64,000 nucleotides of DNA, taken from the NCBI GenBank assembly GCA_021613335.1, contig JAJTWR010000251.1, forward strand, positions 2,772,501-2,836,500, given 5' to 3'. A program made the translations under genes and the position numbers. This document shows, in pieces, positions 1 to 14,300 of this stretch (positions are counted from its first letter, which is position 1; every line of letters starts with the position of its first letter). Source of the stretch: Whitmania pigra. Taxonomy: Eukaryota > Annelida > Clitellata > Hirudinida > Haemopidae. Under the pieces are notes generated by a model, which did no database searches, was not told where the DNA came from, and worked only from the letters and a program-made list of their open reading frames with translations.

Positions 1-1380
1 TTTTAAGTATTATTAGCAATAATTATTTTTTGTTATGTAATTATGTAAATATTTAGTTATTTTATATTATTATTGTAATAAATAAATAATAATAATAATA
101 ATTATGCATCTAAGTTAACAACCATTTTTATTGTTGCCTATTACTTTGTATTAATATTATAACTTACGTTTGTCTTTACATAATGTAACAATAAATTCAT
201 AAATATCTATCACAATAAGAATTACATAATGACATCGGCTGAAAAAATATATTTATGCAATTATTCGGAAGAATAATGATTTTTTTATAATTAGAAGAAT
301 TATATATTCAACCAATAATTTGCCAACAAACATTTAAATAATTACAATAATAAAATCTCGAAAATGTTTTCACAGATGGTGTCATGTGATATCATTGAGA
401 AGGTTCTGTTTTTTTAAATAAATATCTATGCAATTAATTAAGGGATTGATTTATTTAGTTTGGTAATAATTTGTGTTTTTATTTCGTCAGTTAATTTATT
501 TAGTCATATGTGTTATTTGGTATATTTGGAATGTGTATTTTTGCAGTTGGTTCCAAATCAATTGTTTAGTTTAATCTAAGAATAATTTTAAATTATTTTT
601 TTATCATTTCAAGCAATTTCATAATTAAATTTGAAAGCCTGAAATATTTCAGATTATTTGCAATTGCACGAAAAATATATTTTTTTCAATTTCCTCGTTT
701 CAAGTATTCATTGTTGTTTTGCATTATTTCGAAGATTTTAAAATTAATATCATTTACTACTTTCATAGATCAAAAAGTAGTTTTCAACAAAACATCGCAT
801 CCCTTTGCAGATCCAAATTTAATCTCCAAAATCAAACAAAATATGAAGCTCCCCAAATTCCACTCAGATTCTCCCCGATTTCTCCTCACTCGAGTAGTGA
901 TTACTTGCCCAGATAAGTTCGGAAATAAAAAGCATGCTTTCGAGTGTTGCACGATAAACATGCCTCGAAAGATGTTGCATGCAAAGAGCCTAATCTTCGG
1001 TCGTAAAAGTGAAAGTCGGTCTAAGTGTTTTTTAGGCGTCTTCCTCGCTCCGTAGAATTCCTGAGACGATATCCTGTCTCATAATATAGACTATGAGTCC
1101 ATTGATGTCTCAGGCATACTGTAGGAGATAAATGGAAGTGAGGCAATCAGAGGAAGCTGTAAATTGTCAACCGGTCTTTTGGTTGAACTTTTTTGATTTG
1201 CAATCAGCACAGGATGAGTAATTGTTTATTGCAAATGAGGCTTTAGGAATTTTTTTCAATTACGAAAAACTTTTACAATTCACAAAACTAACTTTACAAC
1301 TTCCTTAGATATTTGATGGAGTTCTCGAAATATTTATAAATTAAAAACTCTCTAATGTGCACCCATTTACCTGGTAATGT
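1..1380. other. AT-rich intergenic sequence
   Basis: No gene supported. 840-1190 is less AT-biased; an open frame over 711-1055 has no signal, domain or splice support. Confidence 0.4.
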
Positions 1381-1540
1381 CATAATCAATGACTATATTG
1401 ACAGTGCAAATGATAATGATAGTGATCCTGAAAATGATGGTGATGGCAAATTTTCCAATATAAGTAGAAGATAAATATTCTTTCCAGTTTATAAAAAATG
1501 CAAAGAAATGTTACGAATAAATAGGACAACGTTATCACCA

Positions 1541-1690
1541 ATAATCCACCATCATCACCATCATCACCATCTTCACCATCACAATTCATATTCGCCATCG
1601 TCATCATCGTCATCGTCATCATCATCGTCATCGTCATCGTCATCGTCGTCGTCGTCGTCGTCATCATCATCGTCATCATCATCATCAACG
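1541..1690 (+). repeat. CAT/CGT trinucleotide repeat
   Basis: Imperfect (CAT)n with interspersed CGT units, densest at 1600-1690. Frames through it give artificial poly-His, poly-Ser or poly-Met. Confidence 0.9.
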
Positions 1691-2130
1691 GTTTATTAAC
1701 ATACTCGTTCTCATCTTATTCATCAATTGCATGGTACAAACGTACTTAAACAAAATTGAAGGTTTCAAGGTTTCATTTGCAAAGATTTTTATAAATTCTT
1801 CTATGGACAGACACTGCAAAAAATGTCAGGCGAGGTTAGGATGTAGATGATAATATGTAGATGATAGGATGGGCGTAAAATTGTTAGAACTTCACAAATG
1901 CGTTTTCCTTCTAATGGCTGCAATATACCTTTATTACCTCATCAGAACACCTGGTATATGTAAATATATGCGACAATACAAACAGAACAAGAATCACATT
2001 CTAAATGATAGACATTAAGTATCTAAATTTATAATAAAAAATATTAATAATAAAAAATATAAATATCAATTGTTATGTGTAGATACTCGTTATATTTTAT
2101 TAGCAATAAGTGTTTTATTTCAACAATCTG

Positions 2131-2290
2131 ATTGATTAACTGATTAGTTAAAATCAATATTAATCAATCAATTGATTAACTGATTAGTTAAAATCAATAT
2201 TAATCAATCAATTGATTAACTGATTAGTTAAAATCAATATTAATCAATCAATTGATTAACTGATTAGTTAAAATCAATATTAATCAATCA
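2131..2290 (+). repeat. Minisatellite, four perfect 40-bp units
   Basis: Units at 2131, 2171, 2211 and 2251 are identical. Each contains ATTGATTAACTGATTAG and ends in TAATCAATCA, so the unit itself is rich in overlapping TTAATCAAT-type inverted words. The array breaks into related ATCAAT-rich sequence after 2290. Confidence 0.95.
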
Positions 2291-3059
2291 ATCAGTTCCA
2301 ATTAATAATATTCAATCAAAGAGTTTCATTTAACAAGCTTCAATCAACCCGTTTAAACCATGAATCAATCATAACGACGAATTGCATCAACCAGCAAGTT
2401 GACACAATGTCTTGATTGACATTCATTCAACAAAGATCGTTCAGACAACCGAACAAAGACCCTAACTTTGGGAAACAATCTTTCGTTTTCGAAACGTTAA
2501 GGTTTCCGACAAAATACAAAAGAAGGCTTATCAGGTTGAATTGCACAGTACAAGTTGTACTGTTTGCATCTTCTGACGCGTTGTACTAAAGTTCTGGGCC
2601 ATTGTACTGCCTCTTCTTAATGACCTACAACAATGTTCATCTTTTTTCAAAGGCTCATAAAAAGATTAAAAAGCAAGCCAATTTGTAATCCAATATGACC
2701 GATCATATATTGTACTGGTTATGAATGACTGCAATATAACTAACAATTAAAATTTTTATGCAATTTAAACAATTTATTTTACAAGCACCAACAAACATTA
2801 ATTAACTTTTAACTTAAACCTATTAATAAACTTATTTATTTACTATAAAAATCAGGACCACTGGAAAAGGGCAAGAGATGTGCCCAGGGCACGTGTTTTA
2901 GATTTATTGTTGTTTTTTCGATAATTTATAAAAAAAATTAAATATAAAAAAATGATGACGATCATCATCATCATACTTCCATTGTTTCGATATCACAAGA
3001 TGAACGAGTTTTCATCCAGTTCATCGGAGTAAATTGATTTCCGTTAAGCTGACAATAAG

Positions 3060-3375
3060 GTGGCTATAAGCTCTCGTCAAGAAGAGCAATGCATTCGAAT
3101 AATGCATGCAATCGTCTTAATATTTCATATTTGTTCATCCATCCATTCATTCACTCATTCATCTTTCATTCATGTAAGGATTTCCTACATACATGTTTCG
3201 TCACAATGCATTCTATCGTTAATCCTAGCACCCGTCATGCATTAATTCATCCATTCACCAAATCTATCCCAATGAGCAGCATATCTACGCACTCCGGCAT
3301 CCTAGAGCGCATGAAATGGGGAATGCATCGAATCATTGAATCAATGCATGTTTCTCGTCAATCATCCATCCGGTC
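3060..3375 (+). repeat. Degenerate CATTCATC-type simple repeat with ATGCAT words
   Basis: Eroded tetramer repeat (CATC/ATTC) interrupted by several ATGCAT and TGCATGCA words. No gene-like frame. Confidence 0.5.
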
Positions 3376-3690
3376 ATGCAAGTGCTGGAAAGATGCAGAC
3401 GAGCCACCACCGGCATTCACCAGGACTCAGGGTCATTCGGGGTCATTGAGAAAGGGGTAATTAAAAATTGCCTCATAATTCCAAAGATGTCCTTGACCGA
3501 TGTTAATTTACTGCCGGCGATAAGGTCGCAATGGCGCTCGGCGATGATGGATGGTTTATTAGAGGAACGTAATTTCTGATAATTATATGTCGGTAATTAT
3601 AATCATCTGTTAGTGATAATTATGACTAAGATTGATAATAATTATGTGGTGCTTGTGAATTATGACACGGGTTGAGACAATAATAATTAT
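3376..3690. promoter_or_regulatory. Candidate regulatory island with DR4 half-sites
   Basis: A GC-richer island in the desert. GGGTCA at 3430-3435 and again at 3440-3445 are spaced by four bases (TTCG), the DR4 layout used by several nuclear receptors. It is followed by a GATAAGG word and, at 3576-3690, a cluster of TAATTA/ATAATTAT homeodomain-type words. Function is inferred only from motif density. Confidence 0.3.
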
Positions 3691-4199
3691 GATCGACGAT
3701 TTTAAATAGACGCATGTTGCATGGAAGTTGCATATTTCATAAACATTGTTGAGCCAACAAAATCGAGTTGCTAATAAAATTGATATCGTTTGCATCGCAA
3801 TAATAAATGGCAATGGTAATAATAATAATAATAATATTAACAACAACAAAACTATTAACAGTTTTAACTTAATATACATAAATATTAAAATATTGAATTA
3901 TCAATTCATAGTAATGCATATTAAATTCGACACGAATCATGCATCGGAATGTGGAGCCAAATTTATTTAGAAATTTAACAAACAATTCAAATAGACTCAC
4001 TTTTCATTGAAACTGATTCAAACGTGAATAAATGACACATAATTAATTTAAATAACTTAGTGCACTCATTTACAATTAATTAATCGTTAAAAATTATTTC
4101 TTGAATTTATTTAAAAAAAACGAAATTCTTTTAAAATTAAATTCCAAAGCCGACTTGGTTCTAAAAACTGACACGTTCAAAAAGTTGCAACAACTTGAA

Positions 4200-4600
4200 C
4201 AACTTAAAAGTTGCAACCAAAAACATCCTAGCAGCGTGCATACAGAACTGGGCGGAGCTTATCGAGCACCTGGTAGGCGGTCCCATTTCGGTGCTTGCTC
4301 GAAATACATGAATATTCAAATGAGCCGCAGAATTGAATGCGGGAAAAAAGCAAAAATAAATTATTTGAACGCGATAAAATTAGTTTTAATAATTTTGTAT
4401 TAATAAATGTTCATAAATTATTTTCTTAAAATTTTATTTTCTTCGTATTCTGTAAATGTTTAATCACGCACTGCACCCACCGCGCACAACAACAAACGGA
4501 GCTGTTGAAGCCACAATTTGTCGAAGCTGCCTTTTGACGTTTACCGAGGAGAAGGAAGGTTTGACCGACTCAACTTCTCGTTACAATTGAATTTGTAGTT
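4200..4600. promoter_or_regulatory. GC-richer island, possible regulatory element
   Basis: Unlike its AT-rich flanks it contains GAGCACCTGG (E-box), CACCCACCGCGC and TTTGACGTTTACC. The open frame across the first half has no recognisable protein signature. Confidence 0.2.
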
Positions 4601-6194
4601 GTGCAGAGTAATTATTCAAAGTTATTCGTAATAATTTAGTTTAAAAGAATAATCATTTTTAATTGCGTATTTATCCGGTGGCAATTCGAGTTTTGTTCGG
4701 TTTGGCATGTTGCAATTGTACACTCCTTAATATTGAAAAATTTGCCAGAGAATTGCTTACCCTAATTGCAGAGTTACTTTGAGTGAATTAAGAATTGATA
4801 ACAAGTACTCTGCATTAGGGTATCCAAGTCCGAGGCTTAAAACGTCGAAATGCGCAAAAACATTTTCGCAGAAATTCTCCATAATTTATTTTGTAAGCTT
4901 ATTGTTTTGATAGATAATTTCATATTAAATATTGAAATAAAAATTTAAATTCTTCAAACTGATTCATTTGAATATATATTGTGAAATATGTTTGCAAATG
5001 AATGAAATGTTTCAGTTTCTTCAATTTCACCACGTGTACAAATGTCAGGTTTCACGACTGTATTGGTGTAAACAACATCATGTTTTTAATATATCGCAAC
5101 AAAATAGTAACTAATAAAATAATATCAATGTTAATTAACCTCATTTATAACATAATTACTATATTATCTGTATGTTAAACACTTAAACAAAAAACATTTA
5201 AAAAAAGTTATCACCCACAATTTCCAAAGAACGAAATTAAATGGAAGCCATCTGACTAAAAACTTTCAAGTGGGATATTATTTAATATTACTTAAATTAC
5301 ACATTTACATACTACAACAAACAAATACATGAAAAAGTTAAAAGTAAATTTTATTTAATTTCAACCAATTATCAAAGCGTGAATTACTCATGAGCATTCG
5401 ACAAAATGTCAGACCTATTAACCTTATTAAACTCAATCATCTTACAATAATGATTTATGGAATAAAAAGTTTTAAGTCATTGCAAATAAATGAATCTGTA
5501 ATTTAATTTGAAAAAAAAATTCAGTTGTACTGCATAACATATTTTTTATTGTATCAAAGTTTTTCACAGTTATTAAATACAATAAAATTCAAGATGTAAA
5601 TAATTATAAAATATTACAAAAACTTTTACTAATTATTAGTTTTCAATATTATTGCCGATGACTCACTTTGTGAAGACTTAGTGGTATTTGCAATTAGTTA
5701 AATAATACTTTTGCGGAAGATGCAAATTACATTAATTTAATTTTCTTCAAATCAAATCGGTTTTATTTTTCATTAATTACATTTTCTTATATCAGTGCCG
5801 TTATTAAATTGATTAAAGTGTTATTATTTTATTTTCTTTTTGCAAGTTGTTTGCAAGATAATGACAAAAGTTAAAAAAGTAACTCGTTAAACAATTAAGA
5901 AAAATAAATAAATTAATAACAACAATACCAAATAGTATACATTATTAATAGTTACTCGAATGTATTTTGAAATTAAAATCTTGCTGTTATTTTTGGAAAT
6001 AACAAATAACAACTCGAATCAAAGATTAAATTATTTCAATATTATTATTGCGTTAAAAATATTTAATAAATAACTAATAATTTCATTATTACCAAAGGTA
6101 ATATTCTCAGATTGCATAAATTAAAGAATTATAATTTACAATTATATTTATTTGGCATCAATAATTCATCCAGCATTGCAGCAATTTTTCATTG

Positions 6195-6245
6195 TCACCT
6201 ATTGTCCCACCAGGTGTCAAGAAAACACTTCAGGTGTGAAGCAGG
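6195..6245 (+). promoter_or_regulatory. Paired T-box-like sites
   Basis: AGGTGTCA at 6212-6219 and AGGTGTGA at 6232-6239 lie exactly 20 bases apart, and a TCACCT lies at 6195-6200. AGGTGTGA is the classic T-box half-site. The (ATT) microsatellite starts about 40 bases downstream. Confidence 0.3.
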
Positions 6246-6282
6246 TATGAGATAATCATCTCTGCTTGATGTTGCACTTTTT

Positions 6283-6289
6283 ATTATTA

Positions 6290-6324
<35 letters not shown>
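6283..6324 (+). repeat. (TTA)n microsatellite
   Basis: About 14 units with one GTT interruption. Confidence 0.9.
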
Positions 6325-6325
<1 letters not shown>

Positions 6326-8049
6326 TCCGTCGCAAAATATTTCACAATTTACCTTGCAATGGGAGATTTGATTGAAATGAAACGTAATTAAATTTCTATA
6401 AAATAGTTTTATTATTGTAATATTAATAATTTATTAATATAATTTTTTAGACTAACATTTTTCAAATTAAACTATTTTTTTATTAATGTAACTTGTATAA
6501 TTGTAATTACAAAATATATTTAAACTAACATGGCAATCGCATTCGTTCATATTACATCAACAATTATTTTTAACAATTGTAATAACAAAAATAAATTTAA
6601 CCAAATCAAATGAAAGCGCCACAACTGCGATATCCCAGAAGATTTGGAGACTACGATGAACAAGGGAATCCACACAAACATTATTATAAGCGTTGAAATA
6701 ACGGGAAATATTTATTATAGTGACAACTATAATAGTTATTTTACCAGTAATGAATGTATGAATTAATATTATTTGCTTCAACTTTTATTAATGTCATTAT
6801 ATTAATTTACTTCATAATTAAAAATGTGTAATAATACTTGTTTAGTATTGATCATAATGTAAGAATTGTAATAATGATTAATATCATTTGCTTCAACTTC
6901 TGATAAAATTATTATATTAATTTAATTCAGTAATTAAGAATGTCAGTACTTAATTAATAAGTGGGGAGTAGTAATATAAGAGTTGTAATAATATTATTAT
7001 AATAATTTAATGTAGGAATAAATAGCTAACTTATACTTATACCTACACTTAACGCATAAGTAATATTATTGTTTAACGTTTTAATTATCATTCCTTGATA
7101 TCTCAATAATTGTGGAATAATATTATTTATCCACATTATATTATATATCACAATATATAAATTATAAAAAATATTTGCAGATTAAATTAAATTTCGGATA
7201 TGAGTAATTTCATTTGTATAATATTTTAAATTCAAATAAATTAAGAATCCATTATCAGCGAGATAATTTTAAGAAAACATGTACTACGGTCCTCGCACAT
7301 GTGGTGTCAGAAACTTGATCTGGATTTGTCTGTTTTTGATTTATGAGTTGATTTTACGAATAATTATTGTTATAAATTGCTTTTGAGTTGTTTACATGTT
7401 GACACTACTGTTTGTCATTTGCAGGCTTTTATCTAACTCATCTAATACGAGATGCACATGTAAAAGCTATGGATTAATTAATAATAATAATGCTAATAAT
7501 AATTATAAGAATAATAATAATCTTGGTAAACAATGATTTCAATATTGTTGTTGTTACTTATTATAAATGTATAATAATCGTCAAATTAATACAAGATTGA
7601 TTGAATGAATAAATGAACTAATGAATGATTGAATAGACAGTGAATTAAAGTCGTGAAATACACCTAATTAATTAATTGCATAATTGTTAATAACACGTTC
7701 TTAATTTGAAAATCTGCAACAATCACGAATTGATGTCATATTGAATAATAATTTATCTAACTCATAATTCACGATGAGAAAGTCATTAACTTTTTAAATG
7801 TCTCTTAATGCATTGATGCAGCAGTGCCAATTGTATTCATAACGAAGAATGAATTGTTCGAATCGATTGCCAAGCTTCACCGTCAACAATTCACCTGTCA
7901 TTGGAAAAGAATTTGATTTTTTCACTAAGGAAGTGAAAACATGTATCCTACAAAAGATCTTCTGATGAATGGAAACTTCTGATGGGCTGTCAAATGATGA
8001 ATGTAGAATGTGGAAATCATTTGTTGGGACGTTTTTAGAAGGATATAAA

Positions 8050-8112
8050 TCATTGTTGTTGTTGTTGTTATCGCTGCTGCTGCCATTGTTGTTGCTGCTG
8101 TTGTTGTTTTCT
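8050..8112 (+). repeat. (GTT/GCT)n microsatellite
   Basis: Compound triplet repeat: GTT units, then GCTGCTGCTGCC, then more GTT/GCT. Confidence 0.8.
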
Positions 8113-8596
8113 ATTTTATGCGGGTGTCAATGAGTGCTTGCTGTGTTTATGAATCGATAGAGACCAAGTAAGCTGGGATTTATTGAAATACTACATAGAT
8201 CTGGTTTGAGAAAGCTTTAATTTTATAATGTAATTTATGTAATGAAAACCTTTTATTTTTCAATTGCTATTACAATTAACAAAATACTCATATATGACAT
8301 CAATCAGCTAAAGTGAATTATGAAAAAATATTATGTGAGTTTTGAATAGATTATTGAATAAATAGTCAAATACTGAAATATGTTGTCGACTTTTCGCGAA
8401 ATAATTTTCTGTTTTTAAATATGAAGTTTCAAAATGTATGTGAGAAATTAAATGTTGCTGTACTCAGCAGAATAATCATTCGTCATCATCCATCAACAGA
8501 AAATGATGTAATAGCTTGTATAAGGTCTCATTTACCTGAGAAATCATTTGATTTGTTTATATAAATTATCTTGGAATTTTAAGAGCTATGATTATT

Positions 8597-9777
8597 CAGT
8601 GCCGGATTAAGCCGTTGGGTGGCCTTGGGCCTACTTGGTAGGGGGGCCCCTTTCCAATTCTCCTTACAGCAATCACCATGACACCACATACTAGTAACCT
8701 AAAACGTAAATAATATACTTTAAGTTAGGAAATACTGAACGGGAACTTTTCTTCCAACGAATAAACGAAATGAAATGAACACGAGTTGTGCTTGCCAAAT
8801 TTATTTACATAGAGAAATTTAATTAGTTATAATCATAATATAACCAAATAAATATGGCTAAAATCAGAGAATGAATAAAGTCATAACAGCTACGATTACA
8901 GTCCAGATACTTTACTAGATTTCCTTGTGGCAAAATCGCGGATGGTGTCACTGAAGTCTAATTCACGTAGTACATCTGACTCGATGCTCATGATAGCAAA
9001 TGTACAAGTCGTGCCTGCTTCATTGATGTTCGTAATCGGTTCTCATTTAATTTGAATTTCTACAAGGAGTGCTCGCCACTGCAGTTTGATACCATGAAAA
9101 TAAGATATATACGTAGAGGTATCTCAATGTTTGGGAAAATCATGCAGGACTAACGCGTTCTCGTGAGAAGTTTGGGAATCAATGACGAATGTTTCAACGC
9201 CTCAATCAAAAGTTGATGCCGATGCGTTTAAATTGTGAAGAAGACGAACAGCTTCTCAAAGAAGTCAACAAATTGCATGCAGCACTCGAGCAGCATTCTA
9301 CAGCATTTTACCAATTCATTTTCCAGCATCCAAGACTATTCTTCTTTTTCACTTTCTTAGTTTTGCCCGCGAAAGATTACAAGGTCTAGGTCATGTATCT
9401 TCAGAAATTCCTTCAAGGCGTTGGACATCTCTTGAGCGCCATGGCCTTTGTTTGCCGTGAATGATTTACAATTCGTTCCACTGGGACATCTTTCTCTATA
9501 TATGTCAATGCAAGCTATAAAATCAAATTAAAAAGGTGCAAATGAACTTCAAATTAGGTATCCATATTATATAAGCAGGATACTTTTAAGATAGTAAAAA
9601 AATTCTTTTGATAATATAGTGATCTTTGTCCAAAAATGGGAAAATTGAGGCCTTCAGGAAAGCCAAATATTTAAGATCGAGGATTGCTAAAGAGATCAAC
9701 AGGTACACATAGGTCTATAATGGTGAGAGGCCCTTTCTTGGTAGATGGTTCTGCCCCCCCTCCTTAATCGAATACTG
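8597..9777 (-). mobile_element. hAT transposon remnant, ZMYM1/TTF-like transposase, 1181 bp
   Basis: The ends are inverted: CAGTGCCGGATTAAG at the left and CTTAATCGAATACTG at the right. A perfect 8-bp target duplication TGATTATT flanks it (8589-8596 and 9778-9785), the size expected of hAT. The minus strand keeps pieces of a transposase: near 9430 a block ending in LKEFLKIHDLDLVIFRGQN, and near 8930-9010 the C-terminal MSIESDVLRELDFSDTIRDF, both typical of ZMYM1-like transposases. The middle is deleted and the frame is broken, so it is a dead, internally deleted copy. Confidence 0.85.
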
Positions 9778-10142
9778 TGATTATTTACGAATAAAATTTT
9801 TAGAATTTATTTTGAAAAATGTATTTGATTCGAAAGATGTCAGTAAAGTAAGCAATCACCTCTGGCGAAAGCTTATGAAATCTCAGCGACATATTTAAAA
9901 ACAGTTTTAAATAAAAAACTGCAATTGTTTTAGCGAACAAAAACAACACAAAAAGTTTTAACATCACAAATTGATCTTATCTCAGGAGCTGGCAGACGAT
10001 TTTAGTTTAGTTTTACGAGCGATTTACTGTCGGAGCAGACAGAAATGTTGAAGTGAATATGCAGGAGTGACTGTGGAGATGTTATAGTGCATGTATGGTT
10101 GTTGTAATGCATGTGTGTTTGTTTTAATGCATCTGTCTGTCT

Positions 10143-10162
10143 CATATATATATATATATATG
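10143..10162 (+). repeat. (TA)n microsatellite
   Basis: Ten perfect TA units. Confidence 0.9.
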
Positions 10163-10377
10163 CTTCGTACAGTTAAAAAACAGTTGCTTTTTGAAAATAA
10201 TAAGTTTTGAAAGGTTTATCAAAAATAATCGTTGTTTTGATAATGAATAAACTTCAATTTGTTCAATAATTAAATTTTTAATATGTTTGATAGGTTAAAA
10301 TTACATCCAATTATTTCCCACCAGAGATTATAAAGACGCAATCGAATTTGAAATAAATTTGGATGCAACGCCAACAA

Positions 10378-10684
<307 letters not shown>

Positions 10685-13644
10685 TTTCATTGTTCACTAA
10701 ATGAGTTTCAGTTTTATTTTTCTCATGAAAACGAATATGTGAAGTGTTATAAATTTAATTGACTTCTTATTCGAGGCACCTGGAGATCAATTGAAGACTT
10801 TAGGATGTTGTACATTTGGATGCTTGCTTATTAGATTGTTTCATGGAAATTGTTTTATTGTCTCATATTTATATTCGTAATTTTAAAAGTTATCATTTTA
10901 TTCTGATTGCGATCGTATATTATCACATCATTAGATTGGCTTAAATTTAATATTTAGATAGTATTATATTATTAGCTTCATTGTATTGAATACTCAAACA
11001 ATTCATCATTATCTTGTGATAAATAAAGTGATAGTAGTTATAAATAATTAATACAATATATTATAATTGTGCTTGAATTACTATTTTCAGTGCATTTTTT
11101 GCTAATATAATTTAAGCTATTAAATTATTTAACACAACGTTAGTTGATATTATCAATTCCCGTTACTTCAAATACAAATCTAAATAATATTAATCATTTT
11201 TGTAAATGTTTAAATATTATTTCAATATTGTTATTGTAATATCAAATAATATTATTGTTCTACTATTAAATAATATTAAAGTTAACTGGTGTTCATTTAT
11301 TATTAAATATGATATTTCTTGAGCACCATAAATTCTCAGGAAATCTTATTAAACGTGTCAGTTGGCAATCCTGCTTTGTCAAGACGTCAAGAGACGATAA
11401 TAAAGTTTAATTTATGACATGAGACTCACCTGTGACAACAATTTGTTACGAATTATTCCTTGTATTTACTTATTTTATGACAACTGAAGTAATGACCAGA
11501 TATTTGTAAGAATTGCCTGCGCCGAAATATTTGCGAATTGAAAATAGATCAAACATTTCTATAAAAAATATTTGAGGTTATTTTACTATTTTGTATTCGA
11601 CACTTAAGTTATAAATAATATTTATGTTTTAAAAAATAATTAAGAAAAAATTTGAAATGATTTATATTAAATAAATCTAAATTGTTTTTTATTTTAACCC
11701 CTAATTAAAACTTAATAGAAAGCTTCTTTTGTAAAGCTTTTTTTTGTAGTCTTAAGTAAGCAAATCCAATTTTATAGTCTATGCAAAAAGGTTTTTATCC
11801 GCGAAATATGTTGTTACACCTTTAAGACATTCAAAACTCATGATTTAACGATATGATAAGATGTGATTATGTTAAACATTTAAAAAATATCTCATTTTAG
11901 GAATGTTGATATATTCGAATATATTTACTATTTTATTATTATTTTGAATTAAACACTTTATTTTAATGTTTGTTTTGAAGTCTTTCAGAAAACGATGAAT
12001 AATAGTTAATGGTATTTTGATGATTTATATCTCACGTGCTTAAAATTAATTCATGATAACGACAATGAGTGCATAAATGAATTGAACATTGGAATTCAAT
12101 AAGAATTTAAAAATAATAGAATCAATAATCATTAGATCATAATATTAAACCTGCAAGTTAACAATTATAGAAAATAAATTATGCTAATGAGCTAATAATT
12201 GAAAAATTATTATTAAAAATTATTATTTAATAAAAGATATTAGAGCCAGTTATTCTAATTGTGAAAATAATTTTAAAAATAACATATGCAGCATATATCA
12301 TTATTTTTATCATATTATTTATTAATATTTATAATTTTTGTAATAATATAATTATTAATTAATTGATATTTAATTATTTACTATTTGCTCTTATTTACAT
12401 GTTTTCAAAATTCTCAGTAATTTATTCCTGCAAGTTCTACAGCAACACGTTGTTATAACAATAATTGTACAATAATTTTCTAGTTTTACATAATAATAAA
12501 CACATAACACTAAATAAATAAGATAACCTAAATTTTACCAGGATAATCCTAGATTTAAATTTGATATACCATTTTGATATTATCATGTTACTGCTCTCTA
12601 ATAGCATAAAACTAAAATGAACTTAAATATTCAAGTTACAATTAATAGGATGACAATTAAAATAGATTCACTTGAACGTTTTTTAGTTCGGAAAATTAAA
12701 CTGAATCTTGGATATATTTTGTAATCAAAAGATGGCAGTAAATTTTGAAAATTCCAAAATTTGTTTCAGTTTTGTTTTATTTTTAAAATAAATGTTCAAT
12801 TTGAAATTCCTTTTATAACATTTGAAGTTTTAATTTATTTTCAAAAATTTATTAAACGATCAGTCTAAATAAAAAAAAGCAATTTTATTTTAAATCATAA
12901 TCAGAAAGTTGCAACTGATATAAAATAAAATTATTCGATATTATTAATTAAAATTTTAAACAGCAGAAACACTTATTATTATCTACAAATAGTAATTGTA
13001 CTAATAACAAAACATTTAATAATAATATTAACTAAACATAGTCCTAGTATTTATAACAATAACTAAAGACAATATTTATAAAAAAGATAAACATTATTAG
13101 AAATTGTTTTCATAGAATGAAAAAGAAGAAATAATGCCCAATTCTTTTTTATTGTTTGTTAAAAGTTTTATATGCTAAAGTTTGTTGTGTTTTACGATTT
13201 TATAGAAAAGCCATTTAATATTTTCCCGAAATAATCGTAAATAATGGCAAAATTTAATTTTAGAATGTGTATTTATATTTTGTCATATATTTGTAAATTA
13301 TTTTAAATTATGTGAAAATTATTTCAAATATTTTAAGTTTCAACAATTGATCTTAAAATCAATATTAAATATTTTTAGTAATAATAATTAATATATAAAG
13401 GCATAATATAATATCAATATATAATATTACACACATATACAATATAACTACTAGTTGTGCATCGGATATTGCACATTACGTTAATATAATAAATCATATT
13501 ATAATTATTAATAAATATCATGTCATGTTATAATATATTATCATATTATGATTATATTATATTATTATATAAGATTAAGATAGAATATAAGGTACAAAAT
13601 CATCCCATGAATCGTGATATTGAGATCTGGCTTCTCATCATTTA

Positions 13645-14300
13645 GCACAAGGGTTCCCAACAATTAAATGTTTCAGAAGATGGATTCATATTTTTACGAA
13701 ATGATTAATATAACAGATTTTGAATAGCTGAAAGAAGATCTTATTGAACTGCAGACAAATCGTGCTTGTGAAATGCAATTTAAAAACAAGACTTTGGAAA
13801 AGTATTGGTGTTCAGCATTGAATATGTTTCTAAGACTTTCTGAAAAAGCACTCATCTCATTTGCTACAACATACGAGTCTGGATTCAGTTCTCTTTTGCC
13901 AATAAAAACAAAACCTAGAAGCCTCCTGAATCTATAGGCAGACAGCGGATCGCTATCAGCAACAAAGTAACGCGTGTAGACAACATATCTGAGAAATATA
14001 AAAAAATAAAAAAGTCATTAAATTTAAATTCTACAATTACTGACGTTAGTTTTAATTATTTTGAAATATTTAATTTACAATGAATGAAGAACTTAATTTG
14101 TGTGTAGTTTTTGTATTTGACTTTGTTAGAACAGTCTTCCGTATTATTTTGTTTTCGTGCTTTTTATGTCATTCAAAATTCCGCTTAAATAAATATGCTT
14201 CTCAAATTCAGTATAATTTGTTTTTTTTTCTTCTTATGAACATAGCAAAGTTTTAGGGTTTAGGGGTGCGGGACGTAGAAAAGGTTACGAACCCATGCTC
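13645..14300 (+). mobile_element. hAT remnant with ZBED5/Charlie-type transposase C-terminus
   Basis: Positions 13728-13937 read open for 69 codons to TAG, starting LKEDLIELQTNRACEMQF and containing KTLEKYWCSALNMF and FATTYESGFSSLL, the dimerisation region of ZBED5/SCAND3-type hAT transposases. A stop lies just before it, so this is a fragment. Approximate inverted ends are CACAAGGGTTCCCAAC near 13648 and the complement of CATGGGTTCGTAACC near 14296. No matching 8-bp target duplication was found, so the borders are uncertain. Confidence 0.7.

Larger units (their letters stand above)
4600..8040. other. AT-rich desert
   Basis: Apart from the T-box-like pair and the TTA repeat, only AT-rich sequence with frequent stops in all frames was seen. 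Confidence 0.5.

Noticed and set aside
711..1055. Open frame of 114 codons
   Set aside because: Overlapping frames of similar length occur on both strands, and there is no domain, signal peptide or splice evidence.
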